Origin: Prevotella nigrescens
GTDB taxonomy: Bacteria > Bacteroidota > Bacteroidia > Bacteroidales > Bacteroidaceae
NCBI RefSeq assembly: GCF_031191185.1
Contig: NZ_CP133465.1
Location: 361,001 to 425,000 of the forward strand
Length of the DNA: 64,000 nucleotides
Direction: 5' to 3'
Shown here in pieces: positions 37,576-46,411 of this stretch. Within the stretch, counting starts at the first letter, position 1. Every line of letters starts with the position of its first letter. The translations under genes were made by a program, and so were the position numbers. The notes below the pieces were generated by a model. That model was not told the DNA's origin. It saw only the letters and a list, made by a program, of their open reading frames with translations, and made no database searches.

Positions 37576-38073
37576 TTATGTCTGTGGTTCGGGTTCTGCG
37601 GCTATCATCATTCCGGCGTCTTCTTCAGGTACCTGATAAGTAATCAAACGGTCTTTCAGGTATATATGGTTAAGCGTGTATGCCAGCGACACCAGTGTCT
37701 GTTCGCGCTTGTTTTTCTTCAGCTCACATTCCCACACCGTAATGCAATGCCAGCCCATCTGTGCTAACCGCTGTTGTTCTTCCTTGTCCCGTTCCTTGTT
37801 ACGGGCTACCTTCTTCACCCAGAATTCTGTATTGGTCTTCGGCACAGTGTAGTATCTGCAGCCCTCGTGTCCGTGCCAGAAACAGCCATTCACAAAGATG
37901 CAGGTTCGGTACTTGCGCAGCACGATGTCAGGACTGCCTGGCAAGCGTGGGTTGTTTATCCTGTACCGGAAGCCGTTGCGCCACAAAAACTTTCTGACTA
38001 TCATCTCTGGCTTCGTATTCTTGCTTTTGATGGCTGCCATGTTGTTGTGGCGCTGTTGTGAGGGACAAGCCAT
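37576..38073 (-). CDS. vsr: Very short patch repair endonuclease (Vsr)
   Basis: 165-aa single-strand nickase for T:G mismatches. Family motifs: 'NMAAIKSKNTKPEMIVR' (N-terminal), 'GSPDIVLRKYRTCIFVNGCF' (catalytic Asp region), 'WHGHEGC' and 'FWVKKVARNKERD'. Vsr normally repairs deaminated 5-methylcytosine beside a cytosine methyltransferase, but none is in this window. It starts 1 base after the rsmD stop, so the two are co-transcribed and probably translationally coupled. Confidence 0.9.
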   Translation of the reverse strand: MACPSQQRHNNMAAIKSKNTKPEMIVRKFLWRNGFRYRINNPRLPGSPDIVLRKYRTCIFVNGCFWHGHEGCRYYTVPKTNTEFWVKKVARNKERDKEEQQRLAQMGWHCITVWECELKKNKREQTLVSLAYTLNHIYLKDRLITYQVPEEDAGMMIAAEPEPQT

Positions 38074-38074
38074 T

Positions 38075-38605
38075 TCATTTAAATATAGAGAAGTTCACGC
38101 TGCCGTAGCTTCTGTGTTCTACAAAGTGCGGATTGTTTGAGAAATCGTTGTTTTTTCCATGCTCAAACACGAAAATTCCGTCTGTTGAAAGCAGGTTATA
38201 TTCAAAAATAAGGTCCGGAATGGTCCCGAGTTCTGGTAATGCATAGGGTGGGTCGGCAAAGATCAAGTCAAACTTTTGATGGCATGTTTTAAGAAAGCGG
38301 AATACGTCGCCACGGATAAGAATATTGCTTTCCACCTTTATTTTCCGCATACATTCGGCTATGAAGCGTGCATGGTCGCGGTCTTTTTCTACACTTACCA
38401 CCTCCTTACAACCTCGGGATATTAGTTCCAAGCTTATGCTTCCGGTGCCAGAAAATAGGTCAAGCACCGTAATACCATCGAAATCGATGTATCCGTTGAG
38501 TACGTTAAATATGTTTTCTTTTGCAAAATCGGTGGTAGGACGTGCCTTGAAGGTACGTGGTATGTCGAAGTGTCTACCTTTGAACTGTCCGGTTATTATG
38601 CGCAT
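38075..38605 (-). CDS. rsmD: 16S rRNA (guanine(966)-N2)-methyltransferase RsmD
   Basis: 176 aa. It begins 'MRIITGQFKGRHFDIP' and contains 'RPTTDFAKENIFNVL', the SAM motif 'VLDLFSGTGSISLELISRG' and the catalytic 'LIFADPPYAL', all typical of RsmD. It methylates a 16S rRNA guanine during small-subunit assembly. It follows the DUF3822 gene by 23 bases and precedes vsr by 1 base, a three-gene minus-strand operon. Confidence 0.92.
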   Translation of the reverse strand: MRIITGQFKGRHFDIPRTFKARPTTDFAKENIFNVLNGYIDFDGITVLDLFSGTGSISLELISRGCKEVVSVEKDRDHARFIAECMRKIKVESNILIRGDVFRFLKTCHQKFDLIFADPPYALPELGTIPDLIFEYNLLSTDGIFVFEHGKNNDFSNNPHFVEHRSYGSVNFSIFK

Positions 38606-38628
38606 AGCGTCTTTCTCTTATTTTCGTT

Positions 38629-39441
38629 TCAACCCAAATACAATGCTTTCAGGTCGTATGGAATTTCCTTTTGCGTTGCCATTGCAGCGTTGTTGAAGTC
38701 GGTTGCAACTTCCAGAACGTGGTATCGGTTCACGAATTGTTGCAATTTGGTGCACAGTTCGTCTCTATTGGGAACGTTTCCTGCCAAATACAGTTCGTTG
38801 TCTCCCCTATCCATTCCCATCAGCTTCCATACGTAAAGCAGATAATAGAGTATGTCTTGCGTACTATTTACTCCGTACGAATTGCAGAACTCGAACCTGT
38901 TTCGCTGAAATCTAATCACCTCCATTCGCTTGTCGTGGAAATATGCGAACAGTTTCTGACGGATACCAGCGAATGCGTACTTATACAGATGCGTCCACAC
39001 GGCTTGCATTTGCGGCTGGACTTGTATGTTTTCAAAATGGTTGTCTACCACCATCTTCAGGTCTTTGCTTACTGCAAACACTGCAACGGCATTTAGTTTG
39101 GGCATTGTGCTCGTCAGTATGTCTTCGCTTCGTTGCCATTTCAAGGTGTGTTTGTAGAGTGTTTCTGCATCTTGTTCCTTATATTCGTCTAACGGAACAA
39201 ACATTGTGGGGGCATCTATCGCCACCAATGCGCGCTTGTAGCCACTCTGCAATAGTTCAGACTTCTTGAAAGCTTCGCGCAAGTTTGCCGCTACAGAAAT
39301 GCTATTGTTTACGTTATAGGGTTCGAACACAAAATTATCGTCGGCTTGCGGGTCGCCAACGGCAAACAGCATACTGCTTTCGCTTATGCGTAAAGTAAGG
39401 CGTATGCACCTATCGGGAATGTTATTATCTATCTGAACCAT
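38629..39441 (-). CDS. DUF3822-family protein
   Basis: 270 aa, cytoplasmic. A Bacteroidota protein of unknown role; I recall DUF3822 next to rsmD in this phylum. Strand patterns such as 'RLTLRISESSMLFAV', 'KRALVAIDAPTMFVPL' and 'ELYLAGNVPNRDELCTKL' suggest an actin/PilM-like ATPase fold. It is divergent from the RecD-like helicase gene, and the 350-base gap holds 22-bp periodic DNA. Confidence 0.7.
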   Translation of the reverse strand: MVQIDNNIPDRCIRLTLRISESSMLFAVGDPQADDNFVFEPYNVNNSISVAANLREAFKKSELLQSGYKRALVAIDAPTMFVPLDEYKEQDAETLYKHTLKWQRSEDILTSTMPKLNAVAVFAVSKDLKMVVDNHFENIQVQPQMQAVWTHLYKYAFAGIRQKLFAYFHDKRMEVIRFQRNRFEFCNSYGVNSTQDILYYLLYVWKLMGMDRGDNELYLAGNVPNRDELCTKLQQFVNRYHVLEVATDFNNAAMATQKEIPYDLKALYLG

Positions 39442-39546
39442 AGTTTATGAGTGCTGCAAACTTACGCATTTTTTTTCAATTACGCGGTCTTTCGCACCAC
39501 AAATATAGCTTATTCTTTGCACACCGCAGTCTTTCATTTCATTTTT

Positions 39547-39743
39547 ACCATGGTTCTGCAACTTTTTTACCATAGTTCTGTATTTGTTTTATCGGCACAA
39601 AACAGTAATATCTACACGTAGATACGAGCGTACCTACACTTAAATACAATTGTACTTGCGCACAAGTACTACAACAGAGAGCCTGTTTAACGATAACAGA
39701 ACGGTGGTTTTGTTGGCAAAATACCATGCAAAAGAAACCGCAA
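39547..39743. repeat. 22-bp periodic region C, degenerate
   Basis: Adjacent 22-mers match in pairs. 39547-39568 and 39569-39590 share accat-x-gttctg at the same place. 39612-39633 and 39634-39655 agree at 17 of 22 positions, starting ctacac and ending gtac. From 39672 to 39736 three more units (22, 21, 22 bases) show agagcctgttt, ggttttg and ggcaaaa at the places expected from arrays A and B. Confidence 0.55.
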
Positions 39744-39792
39744 TCAAATAAAATGGCTAACTTTGCACGGTTAGAACGAAATGCAATGAAGT

Positions 39793-41214
39793 ATGATACA
39801 AGACGAATGGGTGTACCAAATACTGCAAGACTTCGGCTTTGAACCAACGCAAGACCAACGAAACGCCTTGCACATCTTTGCCCGGTTCATGACCGACAGA
39901 AGCGAAAATGCAGCGATGATACTGCGCGGAAGTGCGGGTACGGGCAAGACTTCGCTTGCAGGAGCCATCGTCAGAGCCGTGAGCCGGCTGCGTATCAAGG
40001 TGTCGTTGTTGGCACCTACGGGGCGGGCAGCAAAGGTTTTCTCGCTCAATGCAGGCTTGGCAGCCTCAACCATTCACCGCAAAATCTACCGGGAAAAGGC
40101 TTTCAACGGTGCCGATGGGCATTTCCAGCTCAACAACAACCTGTTTCGCGACGTGCTGTTCATGGTAGATGAGGCTTCGATGATTAGCCTTTCGCAAAAC
40201 AATTCAGTGTTTGGCAGCGGTCGTTTGCTCGATGATTTGGTGCAATACATTTACAATAGTAATGGCAATTGCCGCCTGCTGCTCATTGGCGACAAGGCGC
40301 AGCTGCCCCCAATAGGCGAACAGGAAAGCCCTGCACTGCGTGCCGACATGCTGCGAACTTACGGCTTGCAGGTCTATGAATGTGATCTGAACGAGGTGTT
40401 GCGCCAAAGTCAGCATTCTGGAATACTGTGGAATGCCACCGCCATTCGCAAAATGATAACCTGTAACACGGCAACACAGCTGCCGAAAATACGGCTGAAA
40501 GGATTTGCCGACATCTCTGTTGTGCACGGCGACGAACTGATTGAGAGTCTCACATCGAGCTATTCGGCAGTGGGAATGGACGAAACTATGGTGATAACAC
40601 GGTCGAACAAGCGGGCAAACATCTTCAATCAAGGCATTCGCAACACCATTCTCGGACGCGAGGAAGAACTTACAACGGGCGATTTGGTAATGGTAGTGAA
40701 GAACAAATACTTGGAAAAAGACCGCAGCACCGATATTTCGTTCATTGCAAACGGCGACCACGCCGTGGTGCGGCGCGTGCGCAACATTCGCGAACTGTAT
40801 GGTTTCCGCTTCGCCGACGTCGTTTTGGAGTTTCCCGATTACGACAATACGGAGCTGGACACGGTGGTCGTGCTCAACACGCTCACGACGGAAGCCCCTG
40901 CACTGACACACGAACAGAACGAGAAACTCTTTCAAAGCATAATGGAAGACTATGCCGACGTGCCCCGAAAAGCCGACCGCATGAAGCAATTGCGCGAAGA
41001 CCAGTACTTCAACGCCATGCAAATAAAGTTCGGATATGCCGTTACGTGCCACAAAGCGCAGGGCGGACAGTGGGCACATATCTATCTCGACCAAGGCTAT
41101 ATGACCGACGAAATGCTTACAGCCGACTACATTCACTGGCTCTACACAGCTTTCACGCGTGCCACCGAGCACCTTTACTTGGTGAACTGGAACAAAAAAC
41201 AGATTGCAGAATAA
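39793..41214 (+). CDS. RecD-like ATP-dependent DNA helicase
   Basis: 473-aa superfamily 1B helicase. Walker A 'LRGSAGTGKTSLAGAI' (about residue 45), 'LAPTGRAAKVF' (motif Ia), Walker B 'LFMVDEASMISL', 'LLIGDKAQLPPIG' (motif III), and near the end 'VTCHKAQGGQWAHI' and 'WLYTAFTRATEHLYLV' (motifs V and VI). It lacks the N-terminal part of true RecD2, as is common for this Bacteroidota family. It overlaps the SprT-like gene by one base (taATG), so the two are translationally coupled. Confidence 0.88.
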   Translation: MIQDEWVYQILQDFGFEPTQDQRNALHIFARFMTDRSENAAMILRGSAGTGKTSLAGAIVRAVSRLRIKVSLLAPTGRAAKVFSLNAGLAASTIHRKIYREKAFNGADGHFQLNNNLFRDVLFMVDEASMISLSQNNSVFGSGRLLDDLVQYIYNSNGNCRLLLIGDKAQLPPIGEQESPALRADMLRTYGLQVYECDLNEVLRQSQHSGILWNATAIRKMITCNTATQLPKIRLKGFADISVVHGDELIESLTSSYSAVGMDETMVITRSNKRANIFNQGIRNTILGREEELTTGDLVMVVKNKYLEKDRSTDISFIANGDHAVVRRVRNIRELYGFRFADVVLEFPDYDNTELDTVVVLNTLTTEAPALTHEQNEKLFQSIMEDYADVPRKADRMKQLREDQYFNAMQIKFGYAVTCHKAQGGQWAHIYLDQGYMTDEMLTADYIHWLYTAFTRATEHLYLVNWNKKQIAE

Positions 41215-41876
41215 TGGAAATTACGACAGCTTATCTTAAAGAAGCCTTCAACAAATACAATGAAGAGATATTCGGAGACACGCTTCCCATGCCTAACTTA
41301 CGGGTGTCTAACGCCAAACGGAGATTAGGTTCCATGAGCTATCGTATGCAAAAAACATGGCGAAAAACACACCGTAGCTTTACCATTACTGTTTCCAACT
41401 ATTACGACATGCCGCAATCGCTCATAGAAGACACACTTATTCACGAAATGATTCACTACGAAATTGCCTACAAAAACCTGAAAGACACATCGGCACACGG
41501 CACTTTGTTTCGCCAAAGAATGGAGGAAATAAACCGCAAATACCATCGAGACATTACCATAAGCAAGCGTATGATGGACTATGCGCCACGCCAAGACGAC
41601 CCGACAGAAACCTTTCTGGTGCTGGCAATAAAACTGAACGACGGTTCGCATCTGCTTAGCTCCGTTGCACGAACAGCGATAGCAAACTTGGAAAGCCAGA
41701 TGAAAAGAGTGTCGAAGATAAGCAACTACGGCTGGTATGTTACGCAAGACCCTTACTTTCGTAACTTTTCGAGAGTACGAACCTTGCGTGCCCATGCGGT
41801 ATCGGCAGAAGAATTTGCTCGCCTTACTGCACAAATGGCATTAATAAGAGACAAAAGTGGGTGGACAGAACCATAG
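41214..41876 (+). CDS. SprT-like zinc metalloprotease
   Basis: 220 aa from ATG 41214, which overlaps the helicase stop by one base. 'LIHEMIHYEIAYKN' gives the HExxH zinc site, and 'SAHGTLFRQRMEEINRKYHR' the third ligand region. Eukaryotic relatives (Spartan) cut DNA-protein crosslinks; the bacterial role is not settled. Coupling to a RecD-like helicase makes a DNA-repair role attractive (inference). Confidence 0.83.
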   Translation: MEITTAYLKEAFNKYNEEIFGDTLPMPNLRVSNAKRRLGSMSYRMQKTWRKTHRSFTITVSNYYDMPQSLIEDTLIHEMIHYEIAYKNLKDTSAHGTLFRQRMEEINRKYHRDITISKRMMDYAPRQDDPTETFLVLAIKLNDGSHLLSSVARTAIANLESQMKRVSKISNYGWYVTQDPYFRNFSRVRTLRAHAVSAEEFARLTAQMALIRDKSGWTEP

Positions 41877-41894
41877 CCACCCATATGCCATAGC

Positions 41895-43547
41895 CTACTC
41901 CTTAGACTTTGAAAAATAATGCTCTTTGTTGGTTTTAAGGTCGAGCCAGCCACTAACGCCGTCCTTCACTATGTGGTAAAAGTATCGAGTGCTCTGTTCC
42001 AACTCATCGTAAACAGGTGTGTCGTTGTACGAATAGATGCCCGCTTTGCCACCTTTGTAGAAATAAATATATCCGTCGTTGTGCATCATAATAGAGTCGT
42101 AGACCATCGGAAGAATTGTTTCGCCCTTTAGAGTCCGCACAGGATAAGTCATCAATGGTCTTTTCCAATCACCCTGACCTACTGTACCTTCCTTAGGTTC
42201 CACATCGTTTGGCAGTTTATAATCGTAAGCAAGAATACCAAATTTGCCATTTCTTCCTACTCTTATCCATTCTGGACGTACATCGAGATCTCCCAGAAAC
42301 CAACTGTTTCCATTGCATCTGTACTCTTTTTTTCCATCAAGAAAGGTAAGAGAGTCAGAAGGTTGGCAGTCTGAAAGCACGTAACGTTTGTCTTCTTCGC
42401 AGGTTACACCAGGTCCACCAGTGTAGTATTTCAGCTGGTGTTGCCCACGTTTCTTTAGCAAACTATATGTCCAATGAGGTACAGTGCCGCAAACTTCAAA
42501 CTGTATTTTCCAAGGATTTTTCATCTTTTTCCCCATTTCATCGTAGTAAAAATCACCATTTCTGTTCAGCACATTTATGCAACCAATCATACAATTAGGT
42601 ATTTCATACGCAACCAGGGCGTTTCCCAAGTCGAGCTTTTGAAGGTAAAGATTGTACACATCAACCCCTTTCTTTGTATGCGCAATAATAAAACGGTCTC
42701 CACAAATAATGCTGTCGTAATCTTGTTTCAGCATATTTTCGCCGAAAGCGTTCACCAATTGGCACCTACCTTCGTCCGTTTTCTTAACGTTCAAGAAGTC
42801 TTTAAGAACAATATTCATGAAGTCGTAGGGTGCAGCAGCATCGTATTTATTTCCTGCTTCTGTTAGTTCCGCAGGTTGGCATTCGCGAGATAATTTCACA
42901 AACTGGTCGCTTTTAATCGTTGGAAGCAACAAATAATCGAATGTTCTATAGGCGAATAACAAAACCGTCTTCCCTCCTTTCATTTCCAAAACAAGCGGAT
43001 TTAATGGTTGAGACACCCCACGCCAGGTTGTAACCGAGTCTGGAACACACGAAGAAATAGTTATTACGCTGTATGCATACCTATCAGCCTTGGCATAACG
43101 CAGCAGTTGAGCAAACGCAAGGTCGGGTCGCAAGAACTTCAAAACATAGCTCGAGTTTTCTTCATTGCGCTTCCATTTGCCGCCTTCTTTGATATCGAAC
43201 GTCTTTCCAACATAGTTTTCGAGAGCTATGGGACGCAGATTATCTACATCAACGAAACGCTCTCCCCTTTTTTCAATATCGTTTCTACTTAGTGTATCAT
43301 TGCAAGAATATAAATCCCAGACCATCTGATAAGCTGCAGAAGCTTTGCTTATGCTTATTTTTTTCCGATCTATTTGCAAACGTCTTTGAGCATAACGGTC
43401 GGTGCCTACTTTTTTATAAAGGTCTATCCAACTGCCATCTACGTCGTAACCTATGGCATCAACATCGGGCAAAGACAGTCGTTGCTGCGCATAAAGACTG
43501 GTTGCCATACAGTAAAAAAATAGAAAAAGGAAAATATTTTTCTTCAT
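41895..43547 (-). CDS. Secreted WG-repeat-like protein
   Basis: 550 aa with a signal peptide ('MKKNIFLFLFFYCMATSLYA'). The C-terminal half has degenerate WG-type repeats ('LVNAFGENMLKQDYDSIICG', 'WIRVGRNGKFGILAYDYKLP', 'KDGVSGWLDLKTNKEHYF'). No catalytic motif is visible. WG-repeat proteins are common surface or periplasmic proteins in Bacteroidota with mostly unknown roles. It is convergent with the helicase-SprT pair and appears to be a single-gene unit. Confidence 0.65.
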   Translation of the reverse strand: MKKNIFLFLFFYCMATSLYAQQRLSLPDVDAIGYDVDGSWIDLYKKVGTDRYAQRRLQIDRKKISISKASAAYQMVWDLYSCNDTLSRNDIEKRGERFVDVDNLRPIALENYVGKTFDIKEGGKWKRNEENSSYVLKFLRPDLAFAQLLRYAKADRYAYSVITISSCVPDSVTTWRGVSQPLNPLVLEMKGGKTVLLFAYRTFDYLLLPTIKSDQFVKLSRECQPAELTEAGNKYDAAAPYDFMNIVLKDFLNVKKTDEGRCQLVNAFGENMLKQDYDSIICGDRFIIAHTKKGVDVYNLYLQKLDLGNALVAYEIPNCMIGCINVLNRNGDFYYDEMGKKMKNPWKIQFEVCGTVPHWTYSLLKKRGQHQLKYYTGGPGVTCEEDKRYVLSDCQPSDSLTFLDGKKEYRCNGNSWFLGDLDVRPEWIRVGRNGKFGILAYDYKLPNDVEPKEGTVGQGDWKRPLMTYPVRTLKGETILPMVYDSIMMHNDGYIYFYKGGKAGIYSYNDTPVYDELEQSTRYFYHIVKDGVSGWLDLKTNKEHYFSKSKE

Positions 43548-43988
43548 AAGTACATTTATTTTTGAGACAAAGATAAGAAATTTGAAGAATAAAGACCTGC
43601 ATTTTAAGAAACTTTATGATAGTACGAATTTATATATTGATAGACGGAACAGGGGGAGGAGTTGAGCTAAAGCGTGAAAACTACAGAACAAGCAAGACTT
43701 TAATATTTGCGATTATCTAACGCACACTTAAGGCATCATGGCGTTTTAAAAACAGCGAAAATATTGTTCGGATAACTATTTAATACTCAACATACTACAA
43801 AAAGCTATCGTTTTGCCTTGCAAAAGAGCCTGTTTGGCAATGCAAAAGAGCCTGTTTGGCAATGTGAAACAAGCTCTTTTAAAAAGTTAGAAAACATAGA
43901 ATACATAATATTCCTACAAGCGCTAATATTAAAAAAACTAAAAATAGCCCATTATATAAGGTGTATGGAAAAAGTTTGCTTACTTTTG
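43548..43988. promoter_or_regulatory. Intergenic region before topA, with -7 box and array B
   Basis: 440 bases without a gene. It contains the 22-bp array at 43797-43884 and a TACTTTTG -7 box at 43981-43988; no TTTG -33 box is found at the usual distance. The -7 box fixes the topA start at 44018. Confidence 0.6.
43797..43884. repeat. 22-bp tandem repeat array B, four units
   Basis: Units begin at 43797, 43819, 43841 and 43863. Units 2 and 3 are identical over all 22 bases (tgcaaaagagcctgttt…). The junction of units 1 and 2 gives ttttgc-ctt-gcaaaa, the same dyad as in array A. Unit 4 shares tg-x-gaaa and gctctttt with unit 1 of array A. Confidence 0.8.
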
Positions 43989-44017
43989 CGCCCTTGAATA
44001 ATGTTACTAATGCTGAT

Positions 44018-46363
44018 ATGCAAGAAAACTTAGTTATAGTGGAAAGCCCTGCAAAGGCGAAGACAATAGAGAAGTTCTTAGGCGAAGACTTTAAAGTAAT
44101 GTCGTCTTACGGACATATTCGTGATTTGAAAAAGAAAGAGCTGAGTGTGGATTTGGACACTTTAGAAGCCAATTACGAAATTCCGGAAGAGAAGAAGAAG
44201 GTTGTTTCAGAACTTAAAAAGAACGCAAAAGCCGCCAAAAAGGTTTGGTTGGCATCCGATGAAGACCGCGAAGGAGAAGCCATAAGCTGGCACCTTTGCG
44301 AAGTTTTAGGTCTCGACGAAGCAAAAACAAGTCGCATTGTGTTCCACGAAATTACGAAACCAGCCATTCTTGCCGCCATTCAGAATCCCCGTCATTTGGA
44401 CATGAACCTTGTAAACGCACAGCAAGCACGCCGTGTCTTGGACCGTTTGGTAGGTTTCCGCCTGTCTCCGGTGTTGTGGCGCAAAGTAAAACCGGCACTA
44501 AGCGCAGGGCGCGTGCAAAGCGTTGCCGTACGGTTGATAGTAGAACGCGAGCGCGAAATACAAGCATTTAAGTCTGAGCCCTATTACAGAATAAGCGCAA
44601 TATTCGCTGCAACAAGCGAAGACGGCACGAAAAACGAGGTGAAGGCAGAACTAAACAAGCGTTTTTCTACGCACGAAGAGGCGTTGGCGTTTCTTGAACA
44701 GTGCAAAACGGCATCGTTCAAAATATCTTCCATCGCCAGGAAACCGCTGAAACGTACCCCCGCCCCTCCCTTTACAACATCTACATTGCAACAAGAAGCT
44801 GCACGCAAACTCGGCTTCACAGTAAGTCAGACCATGATGGTGGCACAGCGGTTGTACGAAGCAGGACGCATTACATACATGCGTACCGACAGCGTAAACC
44901 TCTCGTCGCTCGCCATCAGCACGACCCAAAAAGAGATAGAGCGCTTATATGGCACCGAATATAGTCAGACTCGGAAATATCACACCAGCAGCAAGGGGGC
45001 ACAAGAAGCCCACGAGGCTATCCGTCCAACCGACATGAGTGCACACAACATAGACGGAACCAGTCAGGAAAAACGTCTTTACGACCTTATCTGGAAGCGC
45101 ACGGCAGCATCGCAAATGGCAGATGCCAAGATAGACAAGACCACTGTTTCTATTGCCATCTTCGATACGGAAGGGCACGAAGCAGCCGACTTGCAATTCG
45201 TAGCCACGGGCGAAGTAATTACATTCGACGGCTTTCTGAAAGTTTATCGCGAGTCTACTGACGACGAAAACGAGAACGAAGACACGTCGCACGCACTGCC
45301 GGCAATGAACGAAGGTCAGCTTCTGGAACGGCGCAGCATAGTTTCCACCGAGCGCTATTCCATGGGACCAAGTCGCTACACAGAAGCAAGTCTTGTGCAT
45401 AAGCTCGAAGAACTGGGCATTGGCCGCCCATCAACATACGCTCCAACCATCTCGACCATTCAGCAACGCGAGTACGTTCAGAAGGGAGAAAAGAAGGGAG
45501 AAGAACGTACATACATCGTAGACACATTACAGGCACTGAAGATTACTTCGAAGAACAAGAAGGAAATGGCAGGTGCCGATAAGGGAAAACTTATTCCAAC
45601 CGACATTGGCATCGTGGTAAACGACTTCCTCATGGAGAACTTCCCAGACATTATGGACTACAATTTCACAGCAAAAGTAGAACAAGAGTTCGATAAAATC
45701 TCGGAGGGAAAGGCAAAATGGAACACTGCAATGAAAGATTTCTATAAGCATTTCGAACCCGAAGTGGAATCCGTAATGAATGCACGGTCGGAGCATAAGG
45801 CTGGTGAACGCGAGTTAGGAGTAGACCCTAAGACCAACAAACCCGTATTTGTAAAGATTGGACGCTTCGGTCCTGTCGTGCAAATCGGCACTGCCGATGA
45901 TACGGACAAGCCCCGCTTTGCGCAAATTCCGACTGACAAGAGTATGGAGACACTCACGCTCGACGATGCATTGGAACTGTTTAAGCTGCCACGCACGGTC
46001 GGACAGTTTGAAGGAACCGACGTCGTGATTGGCACAGGACGTTTCGGCCCATACATAATGCACAACAAAAAGTATGTCTCATTGCCCAAAGAGGAAGATC
46101 CTTTGACAGTTTCGCTTGACACAGCCATACGCCTGATAGAAACAAAACGGCTCCAAGATGCACAAAGACACCTTAAACAGTTCGACGAAGACCCGAAGCT
46201 GGAAGTAATGAACGGTCGTTACGGCCCATACATTGCATACGACGGAAAGAACTATCGCATACCAAAAGCCATGCACGAAAGGGCTGCCGAACTTACGTAT
46301 GAAGAGTGTCAAGACATTATGAAGAATGCTCCTGAACCGAAAACAAAGCGCAAACGCAAATAA
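44018..46363 (+). CDS. topA: DNA topoisomerase I (TopA)
   Basis: 781-aa type IA topoisomerase that relaxes negative supercoils. The toprim domain starts at 'NLVIVESPAKAKTIEKFLG', with acidic residues in 'WLASDEDREGEAISWHL'. The catalytic tyrosine is in 'RITYMRTDSVNLSSLA', and 'GIGRPSTYAPTIS' is present. The C-terminus has three glycine/tyrosine repeats ('VKIGRFGPVVQIG', 'IGTGRFGPYIMHN', 'MNGRYGPYIAYDG') instead of zinc fingers, as usual in this phylum. The frame is open from 43961, but the -7 box at 43981-43988 argues for ATG 44018. Confidence 0.94.
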   Translation: MQENLVIVESPAKAKTIEKFLGEDFKVMSSYGHIRDLKKKELSVDLDTLEANYEIPEEKKKVVSELKKNAKAAKKVWLASDEDREGEAISWHLCEVLGLDEAKTSRIVFHEITKPAILAAIQNPRHLDMNLVNAQQARRVLDRLVGFRLSPVLWRKVKPALSAGRVQSVAVRLIVEREREIQAFKSEPYYRISAIFAATSEDGTKNEVKAELNKRFSTHEEALAFLEQCKTASFKISSIARKPLKRTPAPPFTTSTLQQEAARKLGFTVSQTMMVAQRLYEAGRITYMRTDSVNLSSLAISTTQKEIERLYGTEYSQTRKYHTSSKGAQEAHEAIRPTDMSAHNIDGTSQEKRLYDLIWKRTAASQMADAKIDKTTVSIAIFDTEGHEAADLQFVATGEVITFDGFLKVYRESTDDENENEDTSHALPAMNEGQLLERRSIVSTERYSMGPSRYTEASLVHKLEELGIGRPSTYAPTISTIQQREYVQKGEKKGEERTYIVDTLQALKITSKNKKEMAGADKGKLIPTDIGIVVNDFLMENFPDIMDYNFTAKVEQEFDKISEGKAKWNTAMKDFYKHFEPEVESVMNARSEHKAGERELGVDPKTNKPVFVKIGRFGPVVQIGTADDTDKPRFAQIPTDKSMETLTLDDALELFKLPRTVGQFEGTDVVIGTGRFGPYIMHNKKYVSLPKEEDPLTVSLDTAIRLIETKRLQDAQRHLKQFDEDPKLEVMNGRYGPYIAYDGKNYRIPKAMHERAAELTYEECQDIMKNAPEPKTKRKRK

Positions 46364-46374
46364 ACAGCCAGCCT

Positions 46375-46400
46375 CCGCCTCTCCCCATAGGAGAAGGCGG
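46375..46400 (+). repeat. Hairpin between topA and aroK
   Basis: ccgcct-ctcc pairs with ggag-a-aggcgg around ccata. There is no T-run, so read-through into aroK is likely; it may be a processing or stability element. Confidence 0.5.
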
Positions 46401-46411
46401 ATATGTAAGAA

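Noticed and set aside
40204..41172. Long antisense ORF (322 aa) inside the RecD-like helicase gene
   Set aside because: Shadow of a well-supported helicase gene, rich in His and Cys, with no domain.
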